Shown here: positions 20,413 to 31,639 of the stretch, piece by piece
How positions within the stretch are numbered: position 1 is the stretch's first letter
Layout of the letters: every line of letters starts with the position of its first letter
Origin: Angiostrongylus vasorum
Taxonomy: Eukaryota; Nematoda; Chromadorea; Rhabditida; Metastrongylidae
DNA: 64,000 nt
Direction of reading: 5' to 3'
Assembly (NCBI GenBank): GCA_018806985.1
Contig: JADANN010000372.1
Coordinates: 620,001-684,000, forward strand
The notes under the pieces: model-generated
Seen by the model: only the letters and a program-made list of their open reading frames with translations
What the model was told of the DNA's origin: nothing
Database searches by the model: none
Translations under genes and position numbers: made by a program

Positions 20413-20868
20413 GAATTGGTGGACTTTAAATGATGAGAAGAAAGACGGGGAATATAGAAAGTTGTAAATAAAATTCAAGAATGCATTTTCATAACGGTGG
20501 ATAATAACAAAAAACATCTTCATTGTCGATGGTTCCCCATTCGTTGGCCAATTAGAAAAATGTGATGACCGAATCTTTGAAAAAAAAAGAGCCCTAACGG
20601 CTTAGTTGTAGAGGTTTTCTTCAGTTCATTCATCTGACGAGTAGACATTGTTAAAGAGCACGGAATGGCATGGTTACCTACGTTTAAGTTGTTTGCAAAG
20701 CAAAAACTATCTGGATACCGTTGAAGCGTTTTGTTCTGGATGAAAGAGAGCTTGGCAACCGCTTTAATCTATTATTGGATGCCAAATATTAAATTTTTCA
20801 TATTAGTCTTTCTTTAAAACGTAATTTCTATTGCTTTCGAAAGCCTATTGCCTCACAGGATGAGAGAT
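20413..20868. other. No recognisable feature
   Basis: AT-rich sequence without a supported frame or repeat. Confidence 0.4.
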
Positions 20869-21120
20869 GATCTTGGGCGTAGATTGCAATGCATAGTGGA
20901 GGATTCATCGCCCCAGCAGGGTTTTCCAAGGTGAAAAGCAGTTCGTTTCCATTCGGAAACTCAGCTAGGAGTAAACCAATTCCACGAATCACAAGCAGCC
21001 TAATATTAAATTAGTCGCAACTCTCCATCTGATTCACATAGGCCGGCAACTACCTGTGGCAGCCACAATCCCAGTAAGGCTTCGGCTAGGGCTGACTTTA
21101 GGAATCCAAGGTACCGCAGT
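20869..21120 (+). repeat. RTE-1 leader, homologous to SE1 5' part
   Basis: Matches the first roughly 300 bases of SE1 (GCAATGCATAGTGGAGGATTC against GCGATGTACAGCGGGGATTC, CAGCTAGGAGTAAACCAAT, TCTCCATCTGATTCACA). After AGCAAAACTCC it departs from SE1 and runs into RTE-1 coding sequence. This is the link that ties SE1 to RTE-1. Confidence 0.7.
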
Positions 21121-21419
21121 GGCTCAGTCAGCAAAACTCCAGCTTCAGTACCTCGCCCAACGGGCTCCCGCCTATGACCTCGGTGAGGAAACCGGTGACA
21201 AGCGATCAAATTTTACGTTGTACAGGACGTCACTGGAAACGGACAAAACGAGCACACGTACGACACCCCCATGAAGATCTATTTTTTGCTCTGTACCCAT
21301 GAAGCTAGCAATCTCCAGACGCCGACCTTTACGCTCTTCTTGAGATTCCTGATTGCATCAAATTCTATGTGATCACCCTGAAAGGGACGGAAAGCAAGAA
21401 GACCGACATACACCAATTA

Positions 21420-22701
21420 TTAGGTTGCTCAAAAAATAAATGGGCGTTTTAACTATATTATTGAAAATGTCATAACTTGCTTCAAGCAAACCTTATTAAT
21501 CGGAATAAAAAACCATTTAAATCTACACATTTTTGCCATCGATAAACATGTTTATTTATTCCAGTTACATCAAATTCTGGAGTTCTGGAAGCGATGAATT
21601 CGTTAAAGGCATTTTTTTGCGTCATCGTGGTCGGTGAAGCATTTCTCGCGTAGGAAGTTGTTAAAGTGCTTGAAGAAGTGATTGTCAGCAGGCGAGCGGT
21701 CTAACGAATATGGCGGATGAGGCAAAGTTTCATAGCCCAACTCATTCAACTTCTGCAGCGGTGGTTCTGCAATGTGTGGCCGGACGTTGTCGCGGAGAAG
21801 GATTGGGCCTTTCCTGTTGACTAATGCTGTCGTTGTTGTTGGAGTCTACGGTGGATTTCGTCGACTTATTGGCAATACTTATTTGGCGAAACTGTTTCGC
21901 CTGGATTCAAAAAGCTGTGCTGAATCAGCCCGGCTGCAGACCACCAAACAGTCATCATAACCTTTATTGGTGCAAATTCAGCTTTGGAAAGTGCTGTGGA
22001 GCCTGATCGCAATCCAACTATTGAGCTGGTCGCCGCCCGTTGTCGTACAGAATCCACTTCTCCTTGCACGTCCAATCCGAACAAGAAAAGGGTCGTTTTG
22101 TTGCTCAGAATAACAGTAGACGACACTTCACAACGGCTTTGACTTTTTTGATTACCGTTTAATTCGTGCGACATCCACCTGTCGAGTTTTTTGTCCTTCC
22201 TATGCGATTCAATTGAGTGGAAATTGTTCCTGTGCTCACGCCATGCTGTTCTGCAAGCTCTCGAACAGTTGTTCGCGCTTTTTGCTTCCACTAGTACCTT
22301 CAATTCATCGTCGTCAAGTTCACTGGGACGTCCGCAGCCTTCCCTATATTCGAGGTCGAAGTGACGAGATCGGAAATTCCGAAACCATGTTGGTTCACCA
22401 ATACTACCTTTAGCCCGAACTTCATTAACATTTCGAGCCGTCTCTGCTGCACTACGGCCGAGTTTGAACTCATAAAAGAAAACTTGACGAAAATTCGTGT
22501 TTGACATCTAAAACGGCAAAGCTTGAAATTGGCGAAAAAAATTTAGGTTTTGATAAAACACGAAAAATGGTTAGAAAAAAGCATGAAATCAGCGTTTCTA
22601 TTAATCTACAGTGTTGCAAGCTACAAAGAACATCTTATTGGTGGAAAATACATTAACACAACAATCATTTTAAGACGTTCGTTTATTTCTGAACAACCTG
22701 A
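21420..22701 (-). mobile_element. Mariner transposon, right copy, full length
   Basis: 1282 bp between ends TTAGGTTGCTCA (21420) and, on the minus strand, TCAGGTTGTTCAG (from 22701). It is flanked by TA on the left (21418-21419) and CA on the right, probably a mutated TA. It interrupts RTE-1 between the codons of HQL and DG. Arrangement and length fit mariner/Tc1 elements. The transposase is degenerate. Confidence 0.92.
21866..22507 (-). pseudogene. Mariner transposase, right copy, inactive
   Basis: Starts MSNTNFRQVFFYEFKLGRSA and follows the left copy to residue 78, then a frameshift scrambles the second helix-turn-helix (VEAKSANNCSRACR for VEAKTRTTVREL). It returns near DKKLDRWMSHELN and shifts again, as in the left copy. 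The C-terminal part with the second and third catalytic aspartates lies further down in other frames (about 21600-21860). Confidence 0.85.
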
Positions 22702-22703
22702 CA

Positions 22704-23015
22704 GATGACGGAACCTCGTCATCCGTTGAGAGAAATTTCCGTCGCGAAATGTTGGAGCACTGGCGTTATCGTAAACCCGTCTATTCCCCCTCTAGTCACC
22801 CTATGCGATCTCCAAGTTGCGCGTCAAATGAATCCAGTATCATCACATTTTATCAACCAACTTGTACAACTTGTGAGAGCGAATTGGACGTGTTCCACTA
22901 TCAGTCAGAAGATGTAATCCACGACGAGAAGTCCTTCTACACATTCGTTATTGAAGACTTCAACGGCAGATTAGGACCGGCCAACGAAAACAAATACAGG
23001 GTTAGCAAAAATTGA
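22704..23015 (+). pseudogene. RTE-1 endonuclease fragment (right)
   Basis: Frame 22749-23015 contains TCESELDVFHYQSEDVIHDE and EDFNGRLGPANENKYR, as in the left copy. The upstream frame 22705-22917 gives VAKCWSTGVIVNPSIPPLV, corresponding to the VGGVGFVV-type block. The EDFN glutamate is shared by both arms, so the change preceded the duplication. Confidence 0.82.
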
Positions 23016-23089
23016 AATAGGGGAACGAAATGAGAATAGAAACCGACTTGTAGGATTCCTTCTCCGCAGCACGTCTCTTTCCATGGAAA

Positions 23090-25284
23090 TTGATTTTTCG
23101 AGAAAGAATTTCGCTGATGAACATGAGAGTCCACAAACGGTACGACTCGATCATGTTCTCACGAATAGAAAATAGTGCTTCTTTGGTACCCGGAGTACTG
23201 TTTACGATCACCGCCTTCTCAGAGCGAAGACTCGGTTCAACCATAAGCAGGAAAAGAACTCCTGTCATCGTCCATAAGTCGTGTACGACATGGACATTCT
23301 CAGCAATATCCCTTTCTCATATGACTGGCAGATAAAATGGGACCCGGCCAAGGACTGCAAACTGCTTGCTGAAGGACAAAAAACCTTGTGCCAGACTCAC
23401 TTTAGTTCCTCAAACAAGAAGTTCAGACCGCATCTCCATTGACAGTAAAGAGTTGCTCAAAATGAGAAGCAAATTGATGCTTGTTCATACCGCTAAACAC
23501 CTATCATGGCTGATAACAAATGCTATCTGTAAAAGACCTATGCTGAGCATTTACATTGGTTCAGACAAAAACATGTTATTGGAAGCAGTTGAAAATGATC
23601 AAGTCTGAAGAAGTGCAGTGGAGATCTTTGTCGATATAATGCTTCATTATTCGCCGTGATGAACGAAAATGTGACCATCACTACGTCCCACCATGGTATG
23701 GAATTGATAACGGAAAGGTTCTATGGCAATCTTTTTCCGCTCCAGAATCCCCTTCTCGGACCTCAAATCTCTGTTGGTGCAAAACAGACGGGGATTCTAA
23801 CCTTTAAAGTTCGAGTTGCGAAATAAAGCATAAAGAAAGGCACGGTTCTAAGACCCGATAATATCACCGCCGATTTCCTTAGAGCTGGTGGAAACAAATT
23901 ATATGTATTTCTCGAAACCCACATGATATCTTATCGTCCCAGAAAGAGAAAACCCCAGGCCGGTGGAGGTGCTCGCGCACTGTCATCATACCCAAAGAAG
24001 GGTGTCAGCAGGGATTTTCGTAACTGCCATTCAGTATGCTTGTCAAATGTGCTCTACAAGCAGTTTACAGAGATGTTCCTTCATAGCATATAAAAGACCT
24101 CGAATAGGGGACAACCATTTTAGCTTGCGCCTGCGAAAAAGCGTTCAACGACGCCGAAACAAATGCAATCACACACGCGCTTGTCGACTAAGGAGAGAAG
24201 TCGTCCAACATAAGAGCACTGTTTGACTTTTAGCGGAACTATAGCACAAAGATACAGCTTTTTCCATCGACCTCTTGCCATACCCATAGAAAAAGTAGTA
24301 CGACAAGGTGGTACAATATCGCCAAAGCTGTTTAGTGCCGCATTGCAATGGAAAATGAAGTCACTCGATAGGGATAAGAAGGGCACACGCTTTGATTGAA
24401 AATTCCTATCAGGTCTTCGCTTTGCTGACGATACCGTAGTCTCAGAAGTACCAACAAAACAGAAACGATGATAAATAAGCTCAACGAAGCGGGAAAAAAG
24501 ATCGGGCCTTGCATAAATAGGGATGAAGATCCAGTTCGTGAAAAACCAGCGGTGCGAAGGCGATCAGATCAAACTGGGTGGTTCTCTGATTTCAGAGACC
24601 ACCTAGTACATATACTTTGGGAGACCAGTGAACATGAAGAACAACATGAAGATGGAATTAGACAGAAGAAGGAGAGCAACTAAGGCCGCAGTCGGGCGTC
24701 TCAGAGAGGCCACCGAGCAACTGAAGAAGCCGAAAACTCAAATTGCACTCACCTTTTCGATTCAATAGTTCTTCCAGCGTGCTGTTGTGCAGCAGAAACA
24801 TGGGATGTTACTCCAGTCACGTCAAGAATACGCACTACTCACAAAGCGTTTGAACGACGACTTCTGAAGTATAAGCGGTAAACACAGCACCTAGCGGAAA
24901 TGCACAGCTCAGATCTTCGAAACCTGTCCCACGTTCAAGATCAAAGAGAATACACATCGACAACTAAACACAGATGTGCCAGTCACATAATAAAAGGAAC
25001 ATATGACAGGTAGACGAAGAGGACGACAGTGGAGTGGACTACGAGAGAATGCAAGCGTCCTTCTGGAAAACCGCCCAAACGATGGATTTACGTGTTCGTG
25101 GCTGACGTCAACTATCCGCATTCGCAGATGGGAACCATTTGACCACTACACAATGCGTTTATCAAAAGCCATCGTGTTCGAAGCAGACCATCACCGTGGG
25201 CGACGTCAGTGCGAGAGAGGTAAACGACTAAGATTTGCGCTGTGGTCCGCACTATCGGTGAAGGCGAACCGTCTGATTAGCTAA
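23090..25284 (+). pseudogene. RTE-1 endonuclease end, RT and C-terminus (right), broken
   Basis: Pieces include the endonuclease C-terminus (about 23140-23280), the linker (23290-23640), RT from about 23840 (frame giving RPDNITADFLRAGG), the LRFADDTVV catalytic motif near 24412-24440, NKLNEAGKKIGPCINR, and RLREATEQLKKPKT-like sequence (24690-24740). A C-terminal region with RRWEPFDHYT ends near 25284. Multiple stops. Confidence 0.8.
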
Positions 25285-25555
25285 GGATCAAAATAGCAAG
25301 TTTGTTTTTCATTAATTGAGAGAAAAAGCTAATGGCTGAAAAAATTCTAACATTTTTGACTAAGAGGGTTAAAATAAAAATTGACGCATGTTAACGACAA
25401 ATATATGAACTGAAGACTATGAGGATTTTACTGGCTTAAGCTCGAGTCAGCGATCAATGGAATAATTGTGCAGGTCATCTCAGTGACACATGGAATATAA
25501 TGTCGTTCAGTATTTTAGGAATGAAAGGTGAAATACTTCATTTGCTTAAAGGATA

Positions 25556-25835
25556 AAGCGGTCTGCCACGACGAATCGCCTTGGAGGTGCTAAACAATCG
25601 ACTCCACTCGGAGCATCGTAGTAGTGACTGACTCCATGCATAAGAGGCTTAAGTGAAGGTTTCCAGTGAATCATGTCAGAGATTTTATTCTCCCAGACTA
25701 TTTCCGCACCAATTCGCCTACATCGAAGAGTTGGCAGTTGACTTTAATCCAGAGCGCAGGATTGAACTAGCAATCATGTGTGTTTTTGTAAGTGACCTCT
25801 ACCCACTGAGCTACTCCCACTCTTGCTGATTGGCT
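25556..25835 (-). mobile_element. tRNA-derived SINE, strongly degraded
   Basis: Tail AAAGGATAAAGC at 25549-25560 and a minus-strand head with CTACCCACTGAGCTACTCCC near 25800. The intervening body is only loosely like the consensus. The inverted-duplication arm ends within its first bases. Confidence 0.55.
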
Positions 25836-26394
25836 TAAATCAAATGATAGGATACTTCTGTTGCTTAATATTATTGCTACAGAACAACAAAAATACGTCA
25901 ATAGTTAACATCAAATATTAGCAGGAACCTGCTCGTTACATCGTCCTGAATTGATCGATCCACTAATTGAGGTATTAGCTGTGGCCTTTGAACTCGCAAT
26001 AATCACGCTAATTCGCAAAGCAGCAAAACTTTATTACCTGACGTTAGAGTTTTAAAGTTATTACATCAATTTGTAGAAAACAGAGACTAATAAAGAAGAG
26101 TGGAATACAGTTATATAGAGGATTACGGTAACAACACCTTGGACCGCATTGATTAGCAAACAAGAGTCCCAAATGGCCTTCGTTTCATCGTAGTCCCTAT
26201 CCGTGTTAGAAATCAATGAATAACACGATCAGCTTCGATCACAGGATAGGCATAATGAGTTTTAGGAATGAATTGCGGATAAAAAACTAAATTTTTAATG
26301 CACCAAGATCCAAGGATTGATTCCAGCGAACGATCGACTTCTTACACATATAGGATGAGCTAAGGAGAATTATTCCAGTGATAAGATTACACGA
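25836..26394. other. No recognisable feature
   Basis: No supported frame or repeat. Confidence 0.4.
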
Positions 26395-26660
26395 GGGTTC
26401 ATAAGCAACATTTATTCGGCTGACGCCTACACGTCTCCATCTTCATCAGAGCCGATGATCGGAGTCGATGGTTTATCGTTGTTCGTCTTCTCGAGGTAGC
26501 GTCTTCATCTTCCTATCGAGTCGAATACTTTAAAACTCTTCTTCAGTGGGCATCGCTTGAGTGAGACAACCTCAGCAGGCGGTGCTCTTTTATACAGGAC
26601 GACTAACCGGACAATCACTATTATCAACAATCATCTTACCAGTGAAAGAATCTATGTGTA
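26395..26660 (-). mobile_element. PLE 3' end, second subfamily, decayed hammerhead
   Basis: Minus strand: GATCATCGGCT, CTGATGA, then GTAG in place of GAAA, then CGTC and AGCCGA. Stem I is perfect for six bases, but the GAAA core is lost. The flank is homologous to 830-1015 (GCCCCTTTATGCAGTATGC-type block against GCTCTTTTATACAGGACG). Confidence 0.6.
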
Positions 26661-26984
26661 CATCGCCATATCACAGCTGATCAAAGATGTCTTTTATTCC
26701 TCTTCTCCAGATGAACATATTTCAAATATTGCATAGATTCCAGCAGTTTTTCCACAAGATTTATCGTTCGGCATTCGTCATCCGAAAGCTCTCCGGAATT
26801 GCGGTGTGGTTTCCACAGCCCCTAGGTCTTTTGGAAACTACCGTCAGGTTTGTAATTCCATTTTCTTGCATATTTTTTTTAGACGTTTTATTCGAATGTT
26901 GTGCTACTACACATCACTACAAAGCTTATTTTATGCAGTTTCTCTCCGTACAACAGAATTATTCTACAAAAATCCGTCTTTAAA

Positions 26985-27815
26985 AGATTTTAGAGGATGG
27001 AGTTCGAGAAATCAAAACAGCAGTTTCGACAAATCTACTTCTACGGATGTGTGTGGCACAAAGGGGTTGAAATGCTTACGAGGTTTGGGGGCCAAGGAAG
27101 CGTTAGCAAAAGCACAGTGCAACATTGGTTTCAGAAATTTAGTCGTGGCGACTTCGACCTTTAAGATGAGAGAGGTCGTGGATGACCATCTGCTATTATC
27201 AGTGACAAGTTGAAGACTTTGATGGAAACAAATACACGCAGAACTGTTTGAGAACTTCCAGAATGACTTGAACATTGCAGCTGTTTTGGAGCATTTAACA
27301 GAAATTCGAGGGTTTGAAGAAGCTCAAGAAATGGATACCCGCAGGCATTTAAAGAAAATCAAAAAAATGACCGCCGTTTTGAGCTGTCGTCGGGCGTTTC
27401 TATGCGCAATCAGAATTATCCGTTTCACGACGGTGCTGTGAAATGCGCCGAGAAATAGATCCTTCACGATTTTCGGCGGTGATCGACTCATTAATTCGAT
27501 GACGATGAAGCTCCGCCGCATTTCACGAAGCCGAAATTGCATTGGAAAAAAGGTTATGCTGGCCGTTTAGTAGTGCACATCTGATTTAATCTATCGCACA
27601 TTCCCGAATCCGAATGAAGCCATTTCGGAAGAGGAGTACAAGTAGTAAACGAAATGTACCAAAAATCCGGCGAATGTGGGCCACCACTGGTCCGCAGAAA
27701 GAGGCTAATCCTTCTCCATAATAACGCAACGACACACTTCGCGTTATCCAACGTTGCCGAAGTTGAAAGATCTAGGCTACGACATTCCGCTCCATCCACC
27801 ATACCCGCGGGACAA
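26985..27815 (+). mobile_element. Degraded mariner of a different subfamily
   Basis: Transposase blocks in order across frames: FRQIYFYGCV, GSVSKSTVQHWFQKFSRGDF (27090-27150), DKLKTLMETNTRRTV, ENQKNDRRFELSSG, then LLHNNATTHFALSN (27715-27750; asparagine in place of the second catalytic aspartate) and LGYDIPLHPPYPR (27772-27812). Not closely related to the 5.8/22 kb mariner. Terminal repeats were not found. Old and inactive. Confidence 0.8.
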
Positions 27816-27824
27816 AGGGCAAAG

Positions 27825-28112
27825 GATGAAGCTACTAGCGTTGATCAATCGTTAAGGAATGTATCATGCTATGGACTTCTTCAAGCATCGTTAAAGGTGA
27901 TTGGATGGGATGCATATTTGACCCATACAATGACTTGTAGTGATGTGCCGATGTATCAAATTAGTTCTGCTATCCTCCTAGATGAGCATAGCTGCAATTT
28001 CCCAAGCCCGAAAGAGATAGAAGGTTTGGTTACCTGTCGGCGTGGGAACGAACCAATAACCACGCGTTTGTTGCAGAGCAGCTTTAAATGCTTCGCTACA
28101 TGCACCCTTTAA
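27825..28112 (-). mobile_element. tRNA-derived SINE
   Basis: Directly follows the degraded mariner. TTGATCAATC, TCAAGCATCG and a decayed head (CTTCGCTACATGCACCCTTT on the plus strand) are present. Confidence 0.7.
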
Positions 28113-28144
28113 AGTTCAACTAGAGCGTTCTCAAATCATCATCG

Positions 28145-28325
28145 ACAAGCAGTCGTCATTCTCTGTGGATTAGAGTCACCTTATACCATACAAAGTTGGA
28201 ACAAATTCACCGGCAACGGTATCTTGAGCAATCGGCTTAGTTAGCTCAAGCTCTGGTTCGAACTAGCGACCATGCACCTGTGATTGCAGAGCATCTCTAA
28301 TTACTGTGCTTCCATCACGTTTTTT
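28145..28325 (-). mobile_element. SINE head relic
   Basis: On the plus strand, CTCTGGTTCGAACTAGCGAC followed by GCATCTCTAATTACTGTGCTTCC mirrors a tRNA-like B box and A box. The body is short and poor. Confidence 0.4.
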
Positions 28326-28850
28326 GTTAGCTACAAAAGAAATTATCGGAAGAAATCGCATGATTATTCATGAAGTCGGAAGATTCAGAAAAGCCCTGTA
28401 TAGTTTCCAGAAAGCGAAGAACTGACTAACCAATGAGAAAAAAAAATTACAAAACCTGTGTTTATGTAGCTAACGTTATCGTCACTATCACATATTAACA
28501 AATGAGACCACTGTTCTAAATCTTCATCAACGTCCTCCGATTTGGTTTGTTTTTCGTCCTTTCATATTTCTTTGTCTGCTTCATTATTTTCAGATGAAGC
28601 ACAATTCTCGCAAGGATTAAGCACAACCGTCTGAGCAGTGGGTTTCGACGGTGGCACTCCACAGATTTTCTTGTTATCACCAGTTTGTACGGTTTTTTCA
28701 AAGGCCTAAATTTCAATAAAGCTAAAGCACAGAGTGAAAAACGCAAAGCAGAAAACCTTCTCAGTCTCGAAAATAATGAACATTCACCTTTATCAAAAAC
28801 TTTTTTTATCGATAAAGGGTCCAGAGTTTACCAACCCCCCCCAGGGACGC
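28326..28850. other. No recognisable feature
   Basis: Short lysine-rich frames only. Confidence 0.4.
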
Positions 28851-29100
28851 ATTCGAACCCGTTTGTAGCACCGTAGAAGTGATTGACTTCATACTTGGCC
28901 CAAGCAATGACCTACGGTTCTACTGGTGTATCAGACCAGTGCTTGCTATTCTCTCAGACAATTCTTCCAGGAATTTCTCGACCTGTGAGGGATGGGATGA
29001 GGATGTGTTATTTTAACGCGCAATATTGAACCAAGGATTCTGTGTCTAACGCGGGACACCTCTATCTACTAAGCTGCACACGCTCATATAACAACGGAAC
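28851..29100 (-). mobile_element. tRNA-derived SINE, degraded
   Basis: The body (CGTAGAAGTGATTGACTTCA) and head (CTAAGCTGCACACGCTCAT) are recognisable on the minus strand. Confidence 0.6.
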
Positions 29101-29321
29101 ACCCTATAATCGAAAGTGATCTAAAATGCTTGAATATTTTGACCACAAACTCTTTGCACCAGCTATAAAGTGATATGAATATGATGGTTCTACAATGCAT
29201 GGCAACCCTACTCAAATCGGAACCTTCCCGAGCCACTTTCTTTTTCCCTGTGAATCAAGCAGGTTTTTTGAAGCACCCTAATATTTGCCTACATTGGATC
29301 AACTTTCCTATAAAAGCTGAA

Positions 29322-29590
29322 AAATAAAGCTCTCTGCATTGATCAATCCGAGGGATGCGCTATGCATTCCACTTCATTAAGCATCGTTTGGAGGTGATTG
29401 AATGCATATCTCGCCTTTACAATGACTCGTGGTGGGCTACCGATGTATCGAGCCAGTGCTGCTATCCTCCCAGACAGGTCTGGTACCAATTTGCGGAACC
29501 CGGAGGGATGGAAGGCTTGGTGTGCCATGGGCGCGGGGGATCGATTCCACGTGTGTGTCGTCTCCAACCACTGCGCCACACGGGCCCATT
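29322..29590 (-). mobile_element. tRNA-derived SINE, well preserved
   Basis: Close to consensus over its whole length: tail AAAAATAAAGCTCTCTGCA, then the body, B-box-like GGGATCGATTCC and A-box region CCACTGCGCCACACGGGCCC at the end. Confidence 0.85.
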
Positions 29591-29599
29591 TTTCCATAA

Positions 29600-30539
29600 T
29601 TAGTCGATAAGTCTATTATTATGCCTGATTGTTTACCGTTATTGTTGGCATTTCTACATCGATCTCATCCGTTTCTTCTTGAATGTGTCTCTAAAATACG
29701 AAATATTTAGCACATCGTATATACTGTACTGTTTAATATGTGCTATTTACGATGCTGTATTGCTGATTCTTCTCAAAAATCACCTGTTTAAAAAGTGTAA
29801 CAAAAAAAAGCCAATCAATAATTAGCAGGTGCAGTGGATTCTCATGAGAACTGTGACGTTCGTGACAGAATCTAAGACGAATATTCTTGCAAAGCAGCAG
29901 CAGTTCTTGACAAATTTTCATACTAAAGTGATCAAAACTAAGGCTAACTTCATATGAGAATCATCGGCGACAAAGAGTTCGGACAGAGTTCATTTCTTAA
30001 CCTCCTCTAGAACAGCATTCCATTTCTGGCTTAAAAACCCACTGTGAATTCGGCGACCACCAGCTGAGCTTCCGGCATTTTTGGTAAAACAATAATGCAC
30101 TGATGACCAATAAGATATTGATTTGACAGCCGAACGAAAGTTTTGTAAAAAACTCAGATGTTAGCATTTCCATGATTTTACAACGTTCGATTGTGAGAAA
30201 ATCCATTACGTCTTCAGAGCGCGGTCACATTAATAATACTCAGCTTACTCGATCGATAGCAGTTAATACTCCTACGGTAGACTCTGATATCCAGATTAAG
30301 ATCGTCACATAAATTAAATTAACACGTAAGTGACCCATGCACTGTTATTAGGCATGCTTGGGTAAGTGGAGTTGACTGCATGAGTTGACTCCAATGCATA
30401 TTAGCGATCGCCTCCTTCAAAGCAAAAAAGTTCACCTGGCTCATTTTTTTATATACCCTCAATAGCCTATCCAACTCAAATATTATGCAAACTTTATCTA
30501 TGAGAAGCTACACTCTGCACTTTTTGAACGACTTTTTTC
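29600..30539. other. No recognisable feature
   Basis: Several short frames, none with a known domain or convincing splice structure. Confidence 0.4.
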
Positions 30540-30840
30540 AATGCACATCGCGCGCGGAGAAAAAGTTAGATGTGGTCCCAAGCAGCCGCCACATCAAACA
30601 ACTCCAGGACATTTCCAGAATTTTGTGAGCTGGAGTTTTCTGCTCCGCACGTGTTTTTTGATCCATCCGATCAATATATTCAGTCATTGGACCATCGACT
30701 CGGATCATCGGCTCTGATGAAGACGAACACGTCGAAACGTTAGCCGAAATAAATCTGTTTACCAACCTCGTGTAACCTTATCAAAGAAAGAATACATACT
30801 GATTAGTCATACCGAGGTTAAAAAGAAAGTCGGTTTCCAA
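30540..30840 (+). mobile_element. PLE 3' end, second subfamily, plus strand
   Basis: Contains the hammerhead at 30707-30748, followed by CCAACCTCGTGTAACC and then a flank (GAGGTTAAAAAGAAAGTCGG) of the type seen outside other PLE ends (16460-16482 and 9963-9985 on the opposite strand). No coding remnant. Confidence 0.6.
30707..30748 (+). ncRNA. Hammerhead ribozyme, best-preserved copy
   Basis: Stem I 5' strand TCGGCT (30708-30713), core CTGATGA (30714-30720), stem II GACG/CGTC closed by AACA (30722-30733), GAAA (30734-30737), then CGTT with predicted cleavage after 30741, and AGCCGA (30742-30747) pairing all six bases of stem I. The cleavage triplet would be GTT, allowed but slower than GTC. 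Stem III relies on the self-complementary ACGT, suggesting a dimeric form. Confidence 0.8.
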
Positions 30841-31385
30841 ATATTTATTTTTTTTCTCCTTTCTTGTTTCATGTCTGCTGTGTCTGTTATTTAACTTATT
30901 GTGCCGATGAGGGTATGTGGAGACTGTAGGACAAAAAAAAAAAAAAAGAAAAGGAAAAACGTATTGACGTCATGCTGCTGGCAAGAGCATATTTATGTCC
31001 TGGATTATCCACTATTTGTGAGTTTTCATTACAGTACTCACACGTTCTTCTTGTAGTGAGAGATGAATAGGAGCCGTAAAGATCGACCATGACGGTGTCC
31101 TTCTTTTCACCTGAAAATATGTGGGATACTGAAATAGAGCACACACTACGAGATATTCAATATGAATTCATATCACGTAGTTCTCAGACACAATATCAGC
31201 AAGCGAAAAAGCGACATGAACTGATGGCCGACCAAAACATATAATGTACTTGCGGGTTTTTTTTTATTTCATCCGCCTTCACGTCTACTGTGCGGATCCC
31301 ATCTCCTCTCACATCCACTTCGTTTCCTCGCATCCATCGTCCACGAAGGTCTTCCAAGTTTTTACGTGTGGCTTTGGTTGCTGCT
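30841..31385. other. No recognisable feature
   Basis: A poly-A-rich tract at 30935-30958 is the only notable item. Confidence 0.4.
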
Positions 31386-31620
31386 TGAGGATTTTCATTT
31401 CATTTTGAATGTCGTAGAATGCTGGTCCAGCAATTCTCCCTGGAATCCTGAGATAGCCGGGCTGGAGCGTTCCCAATTGGATTGCAGAGTGACTTTTTTC
31501 CCTAGAGAAGTTCGGTACCAAGTTTCCCACCCTGGAGGGATGAGAGGCTTGGCTGGCCCGGAGCGGGATCGAACTAGTACCATGCTCGCGACGTCGAACA
31601 TCACTGTGCTATCCGCCCCA
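31386..31620 (-). mobile_element. SINE-related unit with divergent body
   Basis: The head (GCGGGATCGAACTAGTACCATG, and CACTGTGCTATCCGCCCC on the plus strand) and the phrase CCTGGAGGGATGAGAGGCTTGG are SINE-like, but the upstream part differs from the main family. It may be a second SINE subfamily. Confidence 0.5.
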
Positions 31621-31639
31621 TGTGGTTATGGTTATATGC

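Larger units (their letters stand above)
20869..25555 (+). mobile_element. RTE-1 LINE, right copy, with nested mariner
   Basis: Plus-strand RTE-1 with leader (20869-21120, related to SE1), start of the endonuclease frame (ESKKTDIHQL ending at 21419), a mariner insertion (21420-22701), the rest of the endonuclease (22704-23290), RT (FADDTVV near 24420-24440) and C-terminal region to about 25280, then 3' sequence to 25555. Frames are broken by stops and shifts. From 21893 on it is the right arm of the inverted duplication. Confidence 0.87.
21893..25567. repeat. Right arm of the 3.66 kb inverted duplication
   Basis: Reverse complement of 2741-6402. The arm ends inside a SINE-tail-like block at 25551-25567. 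The sequences outside both ends are unrelated (PLE-A on the left side, degraded SINE on the right side). Confidence 0.9.

Noticed and set aside
22213..22413. Plus-strand frame over the right mariner
   Set aside because: It is the reverse-strand shadow of the transposase; the same shadow appears at 5884-6105 over the left copy.
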